Part shown: piece by piece, positions 1 through 12,056 of the stretch
How positions within the stretch are numbered: the first letter of the stretch is position 1
Layout of the letters: each line of letters starts with the position of its first letter
DNA from: Tachypleus tridentatus
Lineage: Eukaryota; Arthropoda; Merostomata; Xiphosura; Limulidae
Assembly (NCBI RefSeq): GCF_004210375.1
Contig: NC_134834.1
Span: forward strand, 137,363,009 to 137,427,008
Length of the DNA stretch: 64,000 nucleotides
Direction: 5' to 3'
Notes under the pieces: generated by a model
What the model saw: only the letters and a program-made list of their open reading frames with translations
What the model was told of the DNA's origin: nothing
Databases searched by the model: none
Made by a program: the position numbers and the translations under genes

Positions 1-805
1 ATCTCAGTAAACCAGTCTTACTATGTAAAAGTTACCATGTATTGAATCTCAGTAAACCAATCTTACTATGTAAAAGTTACCATGTATTGAATCTCAGTAA
101 ACCAATCTTACTATGTAAAAGTTACCATGAATTGAATCTCAGTAAACCAGTCTTACTATGTAAAAGTTACCATGTATTGAATCTCAGTAAACCAATCTTA
201 CTATGTAAAAGTTACCATGTATTGAATCTCAGTAAACCAATCTTACTATGTAAAGTTACCATGTATTGAATCTCAGTAAACCAGTCTTACTATGTAAAAG
301 TTACCATGTATTGAATCTCAGTAAACCAATCTTACTATGTAAAAGTTACCATGTATTGAATCTCAGTAAACCAATCTTACTATGTAAAAGTTACCATGAA
401 TTGAATCTCAGTAAACCAGTCTTACTATGTAAAAGTTACCATGTATTGAATCTCAGTAAACCAATCTTACTATGTAAAAGTTACCATGTATTGAATCTCA
501 GTAAACCAATCTTACTATGTAAAAGTTACCATGTATTGAATCTCAGTAAAAATCAATCTTACTATGTAAAAGTTACCATGTATTGAATCTCAGTAAACCA
601 ATCTTACTATGTAAAAGTTACCATGTATTGAATCTCAGTAAAAATCAATCTTACTATGTAAAAGTTACCATGTATTGAATCTCAGTAAACCAATCTTACT
701 ATGTAAAAGTTACCATGTATTGAATCTCAGTAAACCAATCTTACTATGTAAAAGTTACCATGTATTGAATCTCAGTAAAAATCAATATTATTATGTGAAA
801 ATTAT
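1..805. repeat. 45-bp minisatellite, about 18 copies
   Basis: A tandem array with a 45-bp unit begins at or before the window edge and decays by about position 805. Units differ at a G/A site in 'accaGtc/accaAtc', a T/A site in 'atgTattg/atgAattg', a 1-bp deletion at about 252, and an 'aaaatcaatc' variant in late units. The G variant recurs every third unit (units 1, 4, 7, 10), giving a 135-bp higher-order period. Because 45 is a multiple of three and the unit lacks stops in one frame, it produces long repetitive open frames; I see no reason to call these genes. Confidence 0.97.
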
Positions 806-1440
806 TTCTGGAACAGTTTTAAAAAACATCATGCAAAGTTTCTCGTTTCGTTTCCAAATGAAGATTTCGTAACATTTTCACTAAAGATATCTTCATTGTT
901 AAAGAGAAATGTATGTATATTGCTAAACTTCTCGTATGTCTTACATGAACAATTGAAAAATACTTTTGCTAATAATATTTTGCATCCATCACATTACTTA
1001 TTTTAAATTAAATTTTAAAAATATTCATTTGTTTCATGTTTCAAGTTTCATAGTACGAGATGTAATTTCCCATTTGTTCCAAAATCTTCTAAAGAGATCG
1101 AGTATGTTATAGTAAACTTCTTTTGAAGATTATCCAAATAGTTACAGTTCATGTTGTCACCACGAGTGATCATATTCTATCTGACAGCCGTGTTTTACAA
1201 TATCCTTGCAGGGTAGTTGCCATTAAAAATGGCTCCAATGTTAAGCTGTCATGTAAAAAGCACACGACTACTTGCGCGCTTTCCATAATCTTTCTAGTTT
1301 ACGAGCTATAGTGACGGTTTGCAACGTTATTTCAACACTCCAATTGCATATAAATTTATAAATTCTACACCTACTAACTTGATTGCCATATCCTTTCATT
1401 CTAAGAACCAATTAATTAAAGCAAAGGAGAATATGTATTC
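806..1440. other. AT-rich sequence, no gene recognised
   Basis: Between the minisatellite and the first transposon remnant I see no exon, repeat head or conserved motif. The short open frame near 1123-1311 resembles no family I know. Confidence 0.5.
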
Positions 1441-1449
1441 TCAAAACGG

Positions 1450-1545
1450 CTGATATGGGTATTAAAACTTTAATTAAAATAAAGTACAAAACAATGTTTC
1501 GAACTTCTTAGGTCATCGTCAGGCGAAGTAACAGCCTATACCTGG
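1450..1545 (-). mobile_element. Penelope-like terminal fragment with hammerhead-like motif
   Basis: On the minus strand 1493-1523 reads CTGACGA, a short GACC...stem, then TCGAAAC, the arrangement also found in the foldback elements at 20997-21430 and 28045-28485. A decayed relative lies just after a GIY-YIG reading frame at 37105-37165, which links the motif to Penelope-like elements. Only the end of the element is recognisable here. The hammerhead interpretation is an inference. Confidence 0.5.
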
Positions 1546-1629
1546 CCTTACCCAGTGTCTTAAAGTACGACAGCGGTGCCTGCTCGAAAATTAATTTGTT
1601 TCAAACGAGCCAGATGACGTACTTAAAGA

Positions 1630-3585
1630 ATGTTAACGTGTATTAGAACGAAAAGGCCAAGTAGCCGGGAACAGGGACTGGCACGTGGTATAACATGGTT
1701 TCAGGCGAGAGCGGCGTTACACGATAAAAGCGGGCCATTCTTTCTCAGATCGCCACCAACGTCGGACAGAGGACCAACCTGTGCATTACAGACTTCACCT
1801 GAAAGTGACACAAAGGACACAACTCTGTTGCACAAAAGTTCCACAGTTATGCAGGTTCCCTCACAGGAAGGATGTTATGCACGATGCGCCAGCTGAAAGC
1901 CTGCAGATGTCCCACGGCAGAGCAGGGTGGTATTGCTCAATCCTCTGGGTACATTCAGGGACCAGCAGGGAACATCGGCTGACACGGCACAACAACGCCG
2001 TATCGTCGCAGCAGCGTCAGTATACCAGGAAGAATGGTAAAAAAAAACATCGGTGTTTGCAGGCTCAATGGAACACCAAAAGCCTTGGCCCCGTGCCAAC
2101 CAAGAATCTAATGAGGTGGCAACCGGGATGACCCTCCAAGTACAGACAGCGAAAGGTGGTAGACATTAAGAGAGAAAGACACTGGATTCGGACACATGGT
2201 ATGCCCAGACCTCCCCTGCGAGGCGGAAGGGTCAAAGATTGCCGAGACAAAGCCACAGGCTTTCCACTCCACAGGCAGGTGGAGACATTGTGCTTAATAA
2301 TCCGTGCAGTGTAATATCCAGAAGGACAGCCCCAACGTACCAGACCAAGGGGAGTATCCTCCTCCTCACCACCTCTGCCCTGCCAAACAAGTTAGCAGGG
2401 CAGCAGCGGTAATCGTGCGCTGGCAAACCCACTCGCTGCACCCCCCCCCAGGCAACCTCAGGGCTCGCGAGAAAACAAACCCCAAAGCAAGTGACTGTGG
2501 AGGAGGTCCAGTCCAGTCCAAACGGGGAGTCGGCAGAGGAGGCCCATTTTTCCAACCTCCGAGCCCGAGACGTGGAATAGTTGAGCTGGGCAGCGCTGAC
2601 CTGAGAGTATCGGTGGACAATGACAAGCCCCGAGCCTAATGATGTTAAGTTCTCAAGGAGCAAGTTCACATCGTCTGCATGAGAGATGTGTTTGACACTC
2701 GTACCCCCCCCCCGGCAACTGGAGACAACACACAGAGACCGAGTGATACAGATAAGAAATCAGGTACTCGATCACCAACGCATAAAGCGAGGGGGACAAT
2801 AGACAACCCTAACGAGCTCCCTGTAAAATGGGAAAGGAAGACGTCAGGTATCCATTAATCAAGAGCCTGCTGGAAGCGATCGCGTACAAGGCTTGCACGT
2901 ACTGGAAAAAAACAGGAAGAAAGGCACACCTCCCCAGAACGAACCACAAACGTTTGTGGTGAACTCAATCAAAAGCTTTGCTCTGGTCGAGGGACACAGA
3001 GGTTGCAGAGATAGTCCTGTCCGTGATGTAATGGGACAGGTCCCTGAGAAGCACCAGATTTTCTCGGATGATTCTACCCCGCACGCAACACGTCTGAGTG
3101 CAGTAAACCAAAAAAGGGCATAACCGCACCCAAACGGGAACACAGGATTTTAGAAATAATCTTTGCATCCACGTTCAGGAGAGATATGGGACGCCACCAG
3201 AATAGATCTCCAGACTGGCTGAGATGCTTACAGATAAGAGTAATGAGCCCATCCAGCGTTCCCGGCGGCATAGACGCCGTGGACAGACAGCTGTTAAAAG
3301 TCTGACGAAATAGGGTCCGACAGCATGTCACACGTGGCGGTAGAATTCCACCGGCAGTCCATCCGGCCCAGGACACTTACCAAGCGGCATGGACTGAATG
3401 GCCGACCAATATTCACCCAAGCTGATGGGTTGCACCATCTGTTCGTGAAAGGAAGAGGCGTAACCGGCCACGAAGTAATATGACCGTTTCACTGACAGTG
3501 GTGGGCTATGGAGATTGCATGTCTGTACGCTTGATTTCATGTAACTGTTAGCAATGGGTGTGGCTGAAATAGCTGAATCCACAAA
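1630..3585 (-). mobile_element. Degenerate Tx1/L1-type LINE, reverse transcriptase region
   Basis: Read on the minus strand, successive frames show reverse transcriptase landmarks in order: GKCPGPDGLPVEFYR (about 3350), RPISLLNVDAKIISK (about 3200), SLDQSKAFD (about 2970), a SSRLLINGY segment (about 2870), a decayed GCLLSPL box (about 2800), VNLLLENLTSL (about 2650), a ...LPLVWYVGAVLL segment (about 2350) and RRGGLGIPCVR (about 2210). This order and wording fit the Tx1 branch of L1-like LINEs. The element crosses several frames with stop codons, so it is inactive. It is clearly richer in G+C than its surroundings. The upstream endonuclease half is missing, as expected of a 5'-truncated insert, or was replaced at 3585 by the adjoining Tc1-type end. 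Confidence 0.85.
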
Positions 3586-3630
3586 TTAGAAGGGGTGTCC
3601 ACATACTTTTGGCCATGTATATATAACAAG
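3583..3630. mobile_element. Tc1/mariner terminal repeat remnant
   Basis: The segment contains GTCCACATACTTTTGGCC, typical of one end of a large Tc1/mariner group whose termini read 'gtgtccacatacttttggccat'. No transposase or partner end is visible nearby; it abuts the broken LINE and is probably a solo end left by a deletion. Confidence 0.55.
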
Positions 3631-3807
3631 CAAAGTGCTTTGGTCAGTTTCTGGTCAAGATAATAACTCCCTCGAGTAGGAAGTCATCTTCATGCGTAAA
3701 TAGCACCACTCACCTCATCTCCTTGATCAAGCACAAGACCATAACAACTGACGTACAAACGATGAACTTCCATAGGGTGAGCCTATTCACCAATGTAACA
3801 ACAGCTG

Positions 3808-4080
3808 AGACATGGCCAGGTGGTTAAGGCGCCCGAATCATAATCTGAGGGTCACGGGTTCCAATCTCCGTCGCATCAAACATGCTTGCCCTTTCAGCCG
3901 TTGGGGCGTTATAATGTTTCGGTCAATCCCACTATTCATTGGTAAAAACGTTGTCCAAGAGTTGGCGGTGGGTAGTGATGACTAGCTGCCTTCCCTCTAG
4001 TCTTACACGGCTAAATTAGGGACGACTAGCGCAGATAGTCCTCGTGTAGCTTTGCGCGAAATTAAAAAACAAACGAACAC
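3808..4080 (+). mobile_element. SINE family A (tRNA-derived)
   Basis: A tRNA-like head with A-box GGCCAGGTGGTTAAGG and a decayed B-box (GGTTCCAATCTC) is followed by the family body: 'GGGGCGTTATAATG', 'AATCCCACTATTCATTGG', 'GTGATGACTAGCTGCCTTCC', 'AGTCTTACAC', ending in TAGCTTTGCGCGAAATT and an (AAAC)n-like tail. RNA polymerase III promoter boxes are inferred from the tRNA resemblance. Confidence 0.93.
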
Positions 4081-4082
4081 AA

Positions 4083-4620
4083 CAATCATACGATATCATA
4101 ATATCACAAACTATTGAAAATAGAATACTACTAAACACATGACTAAAAATTGTAGACACCAGTCTAATAGAATTCAAGAAAAGGTGTCACAATAGAAACA
4201 TGAACACCATAAACCATTAGGTTACTTAAAACAGCACATGTATATTGTTTAAAGAAGGTGGGGAATATTGTGAAAATATGATTATAGTTATAATTATTTT
4301 TGTTACATTTTTTAAACACCTAGAATTTATAAATTAGATTTACAATGACTTAACTAACTAAATATTAAAAAAAAAATAATATTGTTGAAGTTATGGTGAT
4401 AAAAAATAATTTCAAAATTATTCAAGTAAACCATTATTTTAAAATACGTTTTTTAAACATGTTCTATTTTCTTGCATACTAGTGTATGTGTGATACCATG
4501 ACAAATAAATAATTTGTGTTGTTAGTGATTTAAAATATTTGTTTGTTTTATTAGTTTAATTATTTATGGTACTTAAATAAAATATGACTTTTTCTAGCCA
4601 AATTTGTGACTTTATTTCCT
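4083..4620. other. AT-rich sequence, no gene recognised
   Basis: Very AT-rich stretch between a SINE and the degenerate satellite. I see no coding or repeat structure beyond homopolymer and A/T runs. Confidence 0.5.
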
Positions 4621-4624
4621 TTCA

Positions 4625-5640
4625 CCGACTAATATGCTCTAACATTACAAGAAACAACACTGATACAATCAACCAATATTAGCAAGTTTATAATACTTAA
4701 TCAATATTAGACGCAAAATTAATACGATATGACAATATTAGTGAAGTTTGTATTGTTTAAACAACACTAAACACTAAAATATTATTAAAATGTTTCTACT
4801 ACTTGAACAATGCTAACCACGAGAGTGCTACAATAGGACAATATTAAAGAAGTTTCAAAATTTTAGCAATACTAAACATGAGACTGGCACAATATAAAAA
4901 TGCCATAAAAGTTTCTAATGCTTATAAATTATGCCAGAATACAAGACTCACACAGAAACGATACTGGAAACGGGACTGATACAATCAACTAACTGAACAA
5001 AGTTCTCGTGCTGTACACAAAACTAATACAATCTAACAATATTAAACTGAGCAGATAGCCCTATGTGGCTTTGCTATAAGAAAAACACACACACACACAA
5101 TATTAAGCAATCTTCTGATATTAGTTTAACAGCACTAATACAATCTAACAATTATAGGCAAGTTTCTGTTATCTCAACAATACTATGTACAATGGATTAA
5201 TACAATCTAACATTGCCAGGCACAAGAGTGGTACAATCTAATGATACTAAGAAAGTTTCTAAACTTTAAAAATACTAAACACGAGAGCTATTGCAAATAA
5301 AAATCTGAAGCAAATTTAATAATTAAATCATTCTAAGCACGACATTGATACAATATAACAATGTTATAGGAGCGTCTCATATTTAAACGATACCAAACAT
5401 GAAACTGATTGAATAAAACAATAACAGGCGGGTTTCTAATACATATACTACACTAGACACAAGACTGATCCAATATATAATTTTTGGTGAATTTCTAATA
5501 TCTAAACTTTACTAGAAACTACTGATAAAATCTGAACATAATAAGTACAAAATGATGTAATCTAACAATTTTAAGGAGCTGATAATTTTCAAATAATAAC
5601 AGGTATAAAAGTGGTGCAATTTAACATGTCAACGATAAAC
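4625..5640. repeat. Highly degenerate ~61-bp tandem repeat
   Basis: A weak unit of about 60-62 bp recurs roughly 16 times. Its recognisable core runs 'aacaatactaaacacgag', 'actgatacaatctaac', 'aatattaagg' and 'aagtttctaatactta'. Individual copies are heavily diverged, so it is easy to miss. A SINE tail fragment (5047-5097) interrupts it. Confidence 0.75.
5047..5097 (+). mobile_element. Truncated SINE family B tail plus (AC)n
   Basis: GAGCAGATAGCCC, then TGTGGCTTTGCTATAAG and an AC-rich tail match the 3' part of the second SINE family (compare 54555-54665). The tRNA-like head is absent. It sits within the ~61-bp satellite. Confidence 0.65.
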
Positions 5641-5755
5641 TTGCTGGGTGCTTATATAAATACAGTAAAGTCGTAGTGATCAAATATGACAACCATGTCA
5701 ACGATAAACGTGTTGAGTACTTATATTAGGTAAAGTTGTAACGATTGCACATCAA
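5625..5755. repeat. Two-copy tandem duplication, 69-bp period
   Basis: The block starting CATGTCAACGATAAAC at 5625 recurs at 5694 with moderate divergence (for example cttgctgggtgctta versus cgtgttgagtactta). It adjoins the end of the ~61-bp satellite but has a different unit. Confidence 0.8.
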
Positions 5756-5759
5756 TGAT

Positions 5760-7570
5760 TCGTGTTGAGATTTGCACTTACTGAAGTCTTCGTAGAAGTA
5801 GAGGTTCTAAAAGAACCTTACCTCTAACGTTCAATAAAACCAAGTTCATCTTCGAAACACAAAATATATACTTAACTTTTATTTTAACTTTTGAGCTTGT
5901 TCTTTTTGAACTAATAACATTAGTTTACATTAGAACGGCATCTTGATTCTTGCTACCGTAGTAAATGTACTAAAGAAGACAATAAGCTGCTAACCACATT
6001 AACGTGTGTAATCTCCCAGCCATATGTACTACAAATGATGCTCTGATGAACAAACTATAATGTATGATCTTCCTCTATGTATCATACGTATCCTTTTCTG
6101 TGAACATTGTTAAAATATAGCGAGATTGTTCACAATGAGGTAATAACACTGTGTAACAATTTTTTTTAGTTTTTCTTGTTCCTGGGCAGAAAGTGTTACT
6201 TCCCAATTGCTTATGCCTAAAGTGAATGGAAAAGATTTATTTTTCTCTTCAAGCTTTGCTTTTCTGACCTGTGAGCGTATAAGAAAAACATGATGGGAGA
6301 CTATATCTGGGGGTGATACTTGAAAGTGATTTACATTACGGTAGCATATCTCGAAAAACTACATAGTTCTAAACATTTTTGTATAACTTTAGTATAAATA
6401 CGTGTAAATCTTGATTGATGTTGTTTTATTCAGACCTTATGTAAATGAAAATGTGCAAATTCACCCGTTTTTCCATAGCAAATAGGTTAATTTCTAAATT
6501 TAATTATCCGGGTCTCAAAAGCAAAGTTCGAAAGGAATAATGTCCATTTTCTGTACTTTTACAGCATAAGCAATTAAGAAATAACACATACTATTGAGGA
6601 ACAAAATTTACGTTATGTAGTGTAATTCATTCACCTTGTAACATATCGTTAAAACTAGCACTACTGATGTAAATTTGAACATACTGTTATTGTGAAAATC
6701 AAAAACGCTATAGTATCTATTTTTGAAGTTAAGGACATATAGAAAATAACCAAGTCATTGATATTTTTTTAAAAAATAAAACAGAACAAACATTGACACT
6801 ATACCAGTACATAATCTTCAATCAATAAATCTTTGGTTAATAACCAGAAACCTTTTTTCACTATGCCAGAATCAATTATCTCTAATCATTTATAAGGTAT
6901 TTTGACAATTATAGGTTATTATTGTTCAACTCCAATTGCGGTGCTATGTTGAATTTCCATTTATTTGTATCTTTATGTGAATGTTTTCCAGTTTACTGAT
7001 AGTTTATTGTTTTTATATTCCTTTTAATTTAGGATAGTGGATATTTCACGTAGACCTGAAATTTTCAACACTGAAAAAAATATAGTATATGTGTAATTAA
7101 TTTACATCAGCTTGTATATTAATTTCGGCTATACACCACACATGTAATGCTTATAAGCATTATTGTATTATAGTATTCTAGTTTTGGATATATACTACAC
7201 GTGAAATGTATATCACCGTGTGCCATACCGTTTGAGAGTCAGCGCTGAAATTTCAGCTAGATAGACAGAAACAATTTGGGTAAAGTGTCATGCTACAACA
7301 GTAGTTATTGTGCCCAAAGGATGTATGAGCGGTAGGAAGTCAGGTGAGTGGAAATCAAAGGGTTCCACCTGAGGGTTACATAACGATTACTTGGTCTGTA
7401 AGTTATGCTAACATCTGAGAGTTTGATAATTTACAAAGGATGCTACCGCCTAAGGGTTATATAATTATTACATTATAAACAAATAATACTTCTTCAGAGA
7501 AGGGAAGGAATAGAAATGATTATGTCAAAGTGGCACCAAAGAATGTGTTGCTAGAAGTCTTCTTAGGAGT
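5760..7570. other. No gene recognised
   Basis: AT-rich sequence with stops in all frames at short intervals. I found no splice-bounded exon, transposase motif or SINE body. Confidence 0.5.
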
Positions 7571-7578
7571 CATAGTTC

Positions 7579-7710
7579 CATGCCCCCTTTCCCAGTGAAA
7601 CAGCGGTATGTCTATAAACTTACAACACTAGAAGCCGGGTTTCGATACCCGTGGTGGTTAGATTGCAGATAACGCATTCTGTACCTTTGTGCTTAGTTAC
7701 AAACAAAAGC
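7579..7710 (+). mobile_element. SINE family B (tRNA-derived)
   Basis: The head has AGCGGTATGTCTATAAACTT and GGGTTTCGATACCCGTGG (a tRNA-like A-box area and B-box), then AGATAACGCATT and TTTGTGCTTAG at the tail. It differs from family A in the head and lacks its long body. Confidence 0.75.
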
Positions 7711-7719
7711 GTAGTTCCA

Positions 7720-9685
7720 CGAAGTGGCATCAGAAAATGCTGCTGTAGAGGTGATGTCAGCATTACAGGTAAATAGCAGAGTGCCTGTTGCTAGGAAATA
7801 AGTGTTACTAAGACCCTATAGATGGACTGTGTAACTAAGGATAATGTCTGTATAGGTGGATGTTCTTATTAAGAATTGAATTTATATAGGTAGATAATTT
7901 TACACAGCCATAAGGCATGTGCATGTTAGAAAGGCAAGTGGTATTTTATAGGTAAACAATATTAGTCTGGTTTCGTAGAATTGCATACAGATTTCAGCTA
8001 ATGTTTATGTTGCATTTATATATTTAATATTACAACACGTGTTTTACAAAAGCAGAAGGTGTTATTAAGTTTCTATAGGCAGATGAGATTACTTGACACA
8101 TTTTGTTACTGCAGTTAGTTCTTCTAGGATAGATGGTATTTCTATAGATGGATAGTTTAGTAGGATGATAAGCTCTTTGGAGAGTGTCTTATTGCTTCTC
8201 AACCTATAGTTTGTTACGTATTATAATTTATTTCAGTCAAGTTTCTGATTAGCATGCTACAAATATACTTTAATATACAAACAATAATACAATTTATAAT
8301 AACAGTTATTACAAATACAAATTTTACAAGCTTGCAAAAATACCGAGTCTTCTATCTGGTCTGGGAATTATTATTTTACCGGCTGTTTACCATGAGCGAA
8401 TTAATTTTGTGTTAATACACAGGTACACTTCTCTTGAGAAGCTATCTATTTTCTTCACACATAAGTTTTTCCCGGCGAAAATGTTTCATGTTCTCGTAGA
8501 AATACTAACGTCCAAAATTAATTCACTGAAGTTAAACGGTTTGTAATGTTTGAAATATATTGATGTTCCTGGATAACTGTCTAAAGTTTTCCAATTAATA
8601 AGCGTTTATTACAGTTACAGATTTTGATTTCTATAATACACTAATTGTAGTAAATCAACAACATAAAACTGTCTCTTTACATGTTGGTTTATAAAATATT
8701 AAGGTGAGATTCTCCAAAGTTCAGTTGGTAACAATATTCGAAGATACGCTTGTACTTTCGTAAAACATATAAAGTTGATTCTTACACTCGAGAATTTTTT
8801 ACTAATCTAAAGAATATGCAAGACTTTCGCAATACACATTTAACAATATAAGTTACATGAATTTCTAAATGTATATTTAACTAAAACAAAGATCGGTATT
8901 AAAAGATAGGTATGCAAGTAAGTTTGTTACAGATTATATCATCAACATGGAAATTTTCATTTCCATCTTTATTTATATATTCTAAAAAGTTACAAATAAA
9001 ACTATTAATTTAATGAGGCAGTAATTATATCGTACTACATGTTCCCCACCTGTTATTTAAAATATTTTTTATGCATACAGTGAACACAGATTTAGTATAA
9101 AACATTGTCCTTTCACCCTAGTTATTTATGGACTTGAGTCATTCATACATGGTATTATGTGATCTTTCTTGTGTAAGAAAGTGTTATGAAGTAATTTACA
9201 TTAAATAGAAGTAGACAGCAATCTTACTACTGCTGGGTTAGATGATACTTCATAAGTAAAATCTCCCTTATTTCAGCACGTTGGGATAAAGAAAAAAAAG
9301 AAAGATGTGTTATCCGTAAAAATAAAAGTGAAACTTCACGAAAAACTGGTAAAAACACACAAATTATAGTAACTAGCCTCTAACTTCGATGTTTTTTATT
9401 AATTAGATCTTGAAAAGGTCTACGTTAGTCTCAATATATGCGTAAACTAAAAGGTAAAACAAGCTAAAAAAGTGGAATTCAAGTCAGTCCATGTGAATGT
9501 TCGAACTGCCATATACATACTTAAGATACAATATCAAGGCATATTTTTGTTCCTAAATGGCACATAGTAATAGAGCGTTAACATAAAATAACTAGATTTT
9601 ATATTAAATAACCAAGATAATTTGAGTGGTAAAGATTAAAAGCTATTTTAAGTACCAGTTATGTTGTTAGTTGTGACCTATTTAG
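7720..9685. other. No gene recognised
   Basis: I see no exon or mobile-element signature in this AT-rich interval. Confidence 0.45.
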
Positions 9686-9956
9686 GTTTGTTTTGAATTT
9701 CGCACAAAGCTACTCGAGGGCTATCTGTGCTAGCCGTCCCTAATTTAGCAGTGTAAGACTAGAGGGAAGGCAGCTAGTCATCACCACCCACCGCCAACTC
9801 TTGAGCTACTCTTTTAACAACGAATAGTGGGATTGACCGTCACATTATAACGCCCCCACGGCAGGGAGGGCGAGCATGCTTTAGCACGACGCGGGCGCGA
9901 ACCCGCGACCCTCGGATTACGAGTCGCACGCCTTACGCGCTCGGCCTTGCCAGGCC
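9686..9956 (-). mobile_element. SINE family A (tRNA-derived), minus strand
   Basis: Starts with the reverse-complemented A-rich tail (gtttgttttgaatttcgc), continues through GCTACTCGAGGGCTATCTG and the 'TAGTGGGATTGACCGTC' body, and ends with a tRNA-like head in which CGAACCCGCGACCCTC is the reverse B-box. Close to full length. Confidence 0.93.
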
Positions 9957-10365
9957 AAAATCAGTAAAGAATAGCTACTTCGTGTTTATGTTAATTTTAT
10001 TTTCAAACCTCTAATTGATCCTAAAGGATGCAGGATATAGACGGAAGCTAACAGTTTACGCTACTTAAACGTTTACCCGACATAGCAAACTATAAATCAA
10101 GTAAAACTAAATTTTAAAAAATTGTAGCAATTCTAAAACTGTCTTGATTAATTATATACAGACTATTTAATTTTAACACGAAAACAGAAGCATCGTTAAA
10201 TGTTTAAAATATTCGAGGCCCAAGTCCTTAGGCGCAGAAAGTTTTGATGTTTCACTATCATAGTTTTCTGTTCTGATTTTTCAAGACACTATTTAGAGAT
10301 TCGGGATACCATCCCAGTGTGCCAATGCCCAGCGACGCTTCTGCATGAAGATCGAACTAATCTAA
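9957..10365. other. No gene recognised
   Basis: Short AT-rich interval between two SINEs; nothing identifiable. Confidence 0.45.
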
Positions 10366-10450
10366 GCGCCCTCCCGGTGGTACAGCCGTTTGTCTGCGGA
10401 ATTACAACGCCAGAAATCGGGTTTCGATACCCGTGATGGGCACAGCACAG
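10366..10450 (+). mobile_element. SINE family B head
   Basis: GGTGGTACAGCCGTTTGTC, then GGGTTTCGATACCCGTGA and CAGCACAGATAGCCTAG give the tRNA-like head and the start of the shared 3' tail. Truncated soon after 10450. Confidence 0.75.
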
Positions 10451-11182
10451 ATAGCCTAGATTTTTACAAAATCCTATGTAAATTGATTAAAATACGGCCG
10501 AGTAATTAACCAATATCTCCAAAATGATGTTGCTGTTTTTTTATGAGCTCTGACAAGTTGGTATTTTTATGTCAAAGTGTTGAACGCATGAAAATTTATA
10601 TTTGCACCAGTTTTAATCGTTATTGATGTAAATAAGACCGCAAAAGAGTTCAAAATATACACTTTGATCCCATAAAATCCTTTAAAGAAAGCTTAAATAA
10701 AAAAATTAAAACGTTGACTGGGTCTATTGGGCTTCGGTATAAGCTTACTAAATTTTAAATAAATCCGTTGAGAAATCAAAGGATGGTAGTCTGTTGAAAA
10801 ATAGTTAAAAGAAAGAATAGAAAACTGGCATGTCTCTGTTGCAAAACTATAAATGACGTATTTCATTTGTTAAATACAGACCAATTTTGTAAAATAGCAA
10901 TGGGAATAAAAAGTAATCTTGCAATAAAAAGAAACATGAAAAGCAAATGATCACAGATGTGCACAAATGGTTACGTTTGGAAGTATCTTAGTAACTAAGC
11001 CTAAAATGATTTTACAATTATTCTTAGCCATTTATATACAAAAATTAACAAAAGTAGGTAACATAAAATAAAATAACAGAAAATTAGGCGTTGTAAAAAC
11101 TCTCATATCAAAACTTTGTTGATGAACAGAGAAAAGCATAATGTAATAATTTTGTACATGCTGTCTTCCGGAAAATTAGTAT
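10451..11182. other. No gene recognised
   Basis: AT-rich, no coding or repeat structure that I can name. Confidence 0.45.
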
Positions 11183-11447
11183 TGTTTGTTTTGAAGTTCG
11201 CGCAAAGCTACTCGAGGGCAATCTGTGCTAGCCGTCCCCAATTTAGCAGTGTAAGACTAGGGGGAAGGAACTAGTCATCATCGCCCTCCGCTAACTCTTG
11301 GACTACTCTTTTACCAATGAATAGTGGGATTGACCGCAATATTATAATGCCCCCATGCCTAAAAGGAAGAGTATGCTTGTTATGAAGGGGATTCGAACCC
11401 ATGATCCTCGGATTACGATTCGAGCGCCTAATCCATCTGATATGCTA
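11183..11447 (-). mobile_element. SINE family A, minus strand
   Basis: Tail GTTTGTTTTGAAGTTCGCGC, body CTACTCGAGGGCAATCTG and AATAGTGGGATTGACCGC, head with GATTCGAACCCATGATCC. Moderately diverged from the other copies. Confidence 0.9.
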
Positions 11448-11937
11448 TATAAGATTACTGGTTAAGCATAAAGAAACTAGCGTTTTTCTTGTACACTTTG
11501 AAGAAATCTTTAAATGTTACCTTTCAATTGTGCGTTTCATGGTGCTCCAAAATTTTGTTTTTAGTTACGGTTTCAACTCTGATTTAAATTAAGTTTTTAT
11601 AGCAAAACTGCACGAACCAGTTTTATTGTAAAACACAATTTTCGCCAAGTAAAACAGCACAGCAACCATTGAAAAAATAAACAAAAAGAGAGAAAATAGT
11701 GTTTCATTTGTCACGATTTGGAGATCAAATGAATGATTGAAAGAGCTACTTTTTGATATATTACTTTTAGATATTAGCGAATTTTTTTATTTCATATTCT
11801 GATACCATATCTGTAGAAATATATGTTACGTATTCTTTATTATACAAACTCTGTCATTTTCCAACTTAATTTTGTGAGCTTTTGTAATACTTGAAAACTG
11901 TATACCCAGTGCAAAGTTATCACAAAGAAATATTAGC

Positions 11938-12056
11938 TGTTGTTTTTGAATTAAGCACAAAGCTACACAAGGGACTATCTATACACTGCCCACCACGGGT
12001 ATCGAAACCCAGTTTTTGGAAGTCCGCAGACATACCGCTGAGCTACTAAGGGGCAG
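11938..12056 (-). mobile_element. SINE family B, minus strand
   Basis: Reverse-complemented, it reads GTAGCTCAGCGGTATGTCTG (A-box), GGGTTTCGATACCCGTGG (B-box), then a short link and CTTGTGTAGCTTTGTGC. This is the best-preserved copy of the family in the window and shows its entire ~120-bp length. Confidence 0.85.

Noticed and set aside
1-805. A CRISPR-like regular array
   Set aside because: There are no unique spacers; the units are contiguous and the genome is animal.
42-872. Long open frames with repeats such as NLSKPILLCKSYH
   Set aside because: They are the translation of a 45-bp minisatellite whose unit length is a multiple of three; no signal peptide, start context or unrelated flank supports a gene.
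3808-3880. Functional tRNA gene
   Set aside because: The tRNA-like head is followed by a conserved long body and A-rich tail shared with many other copies, and the arms are mutated; it is a SINE.
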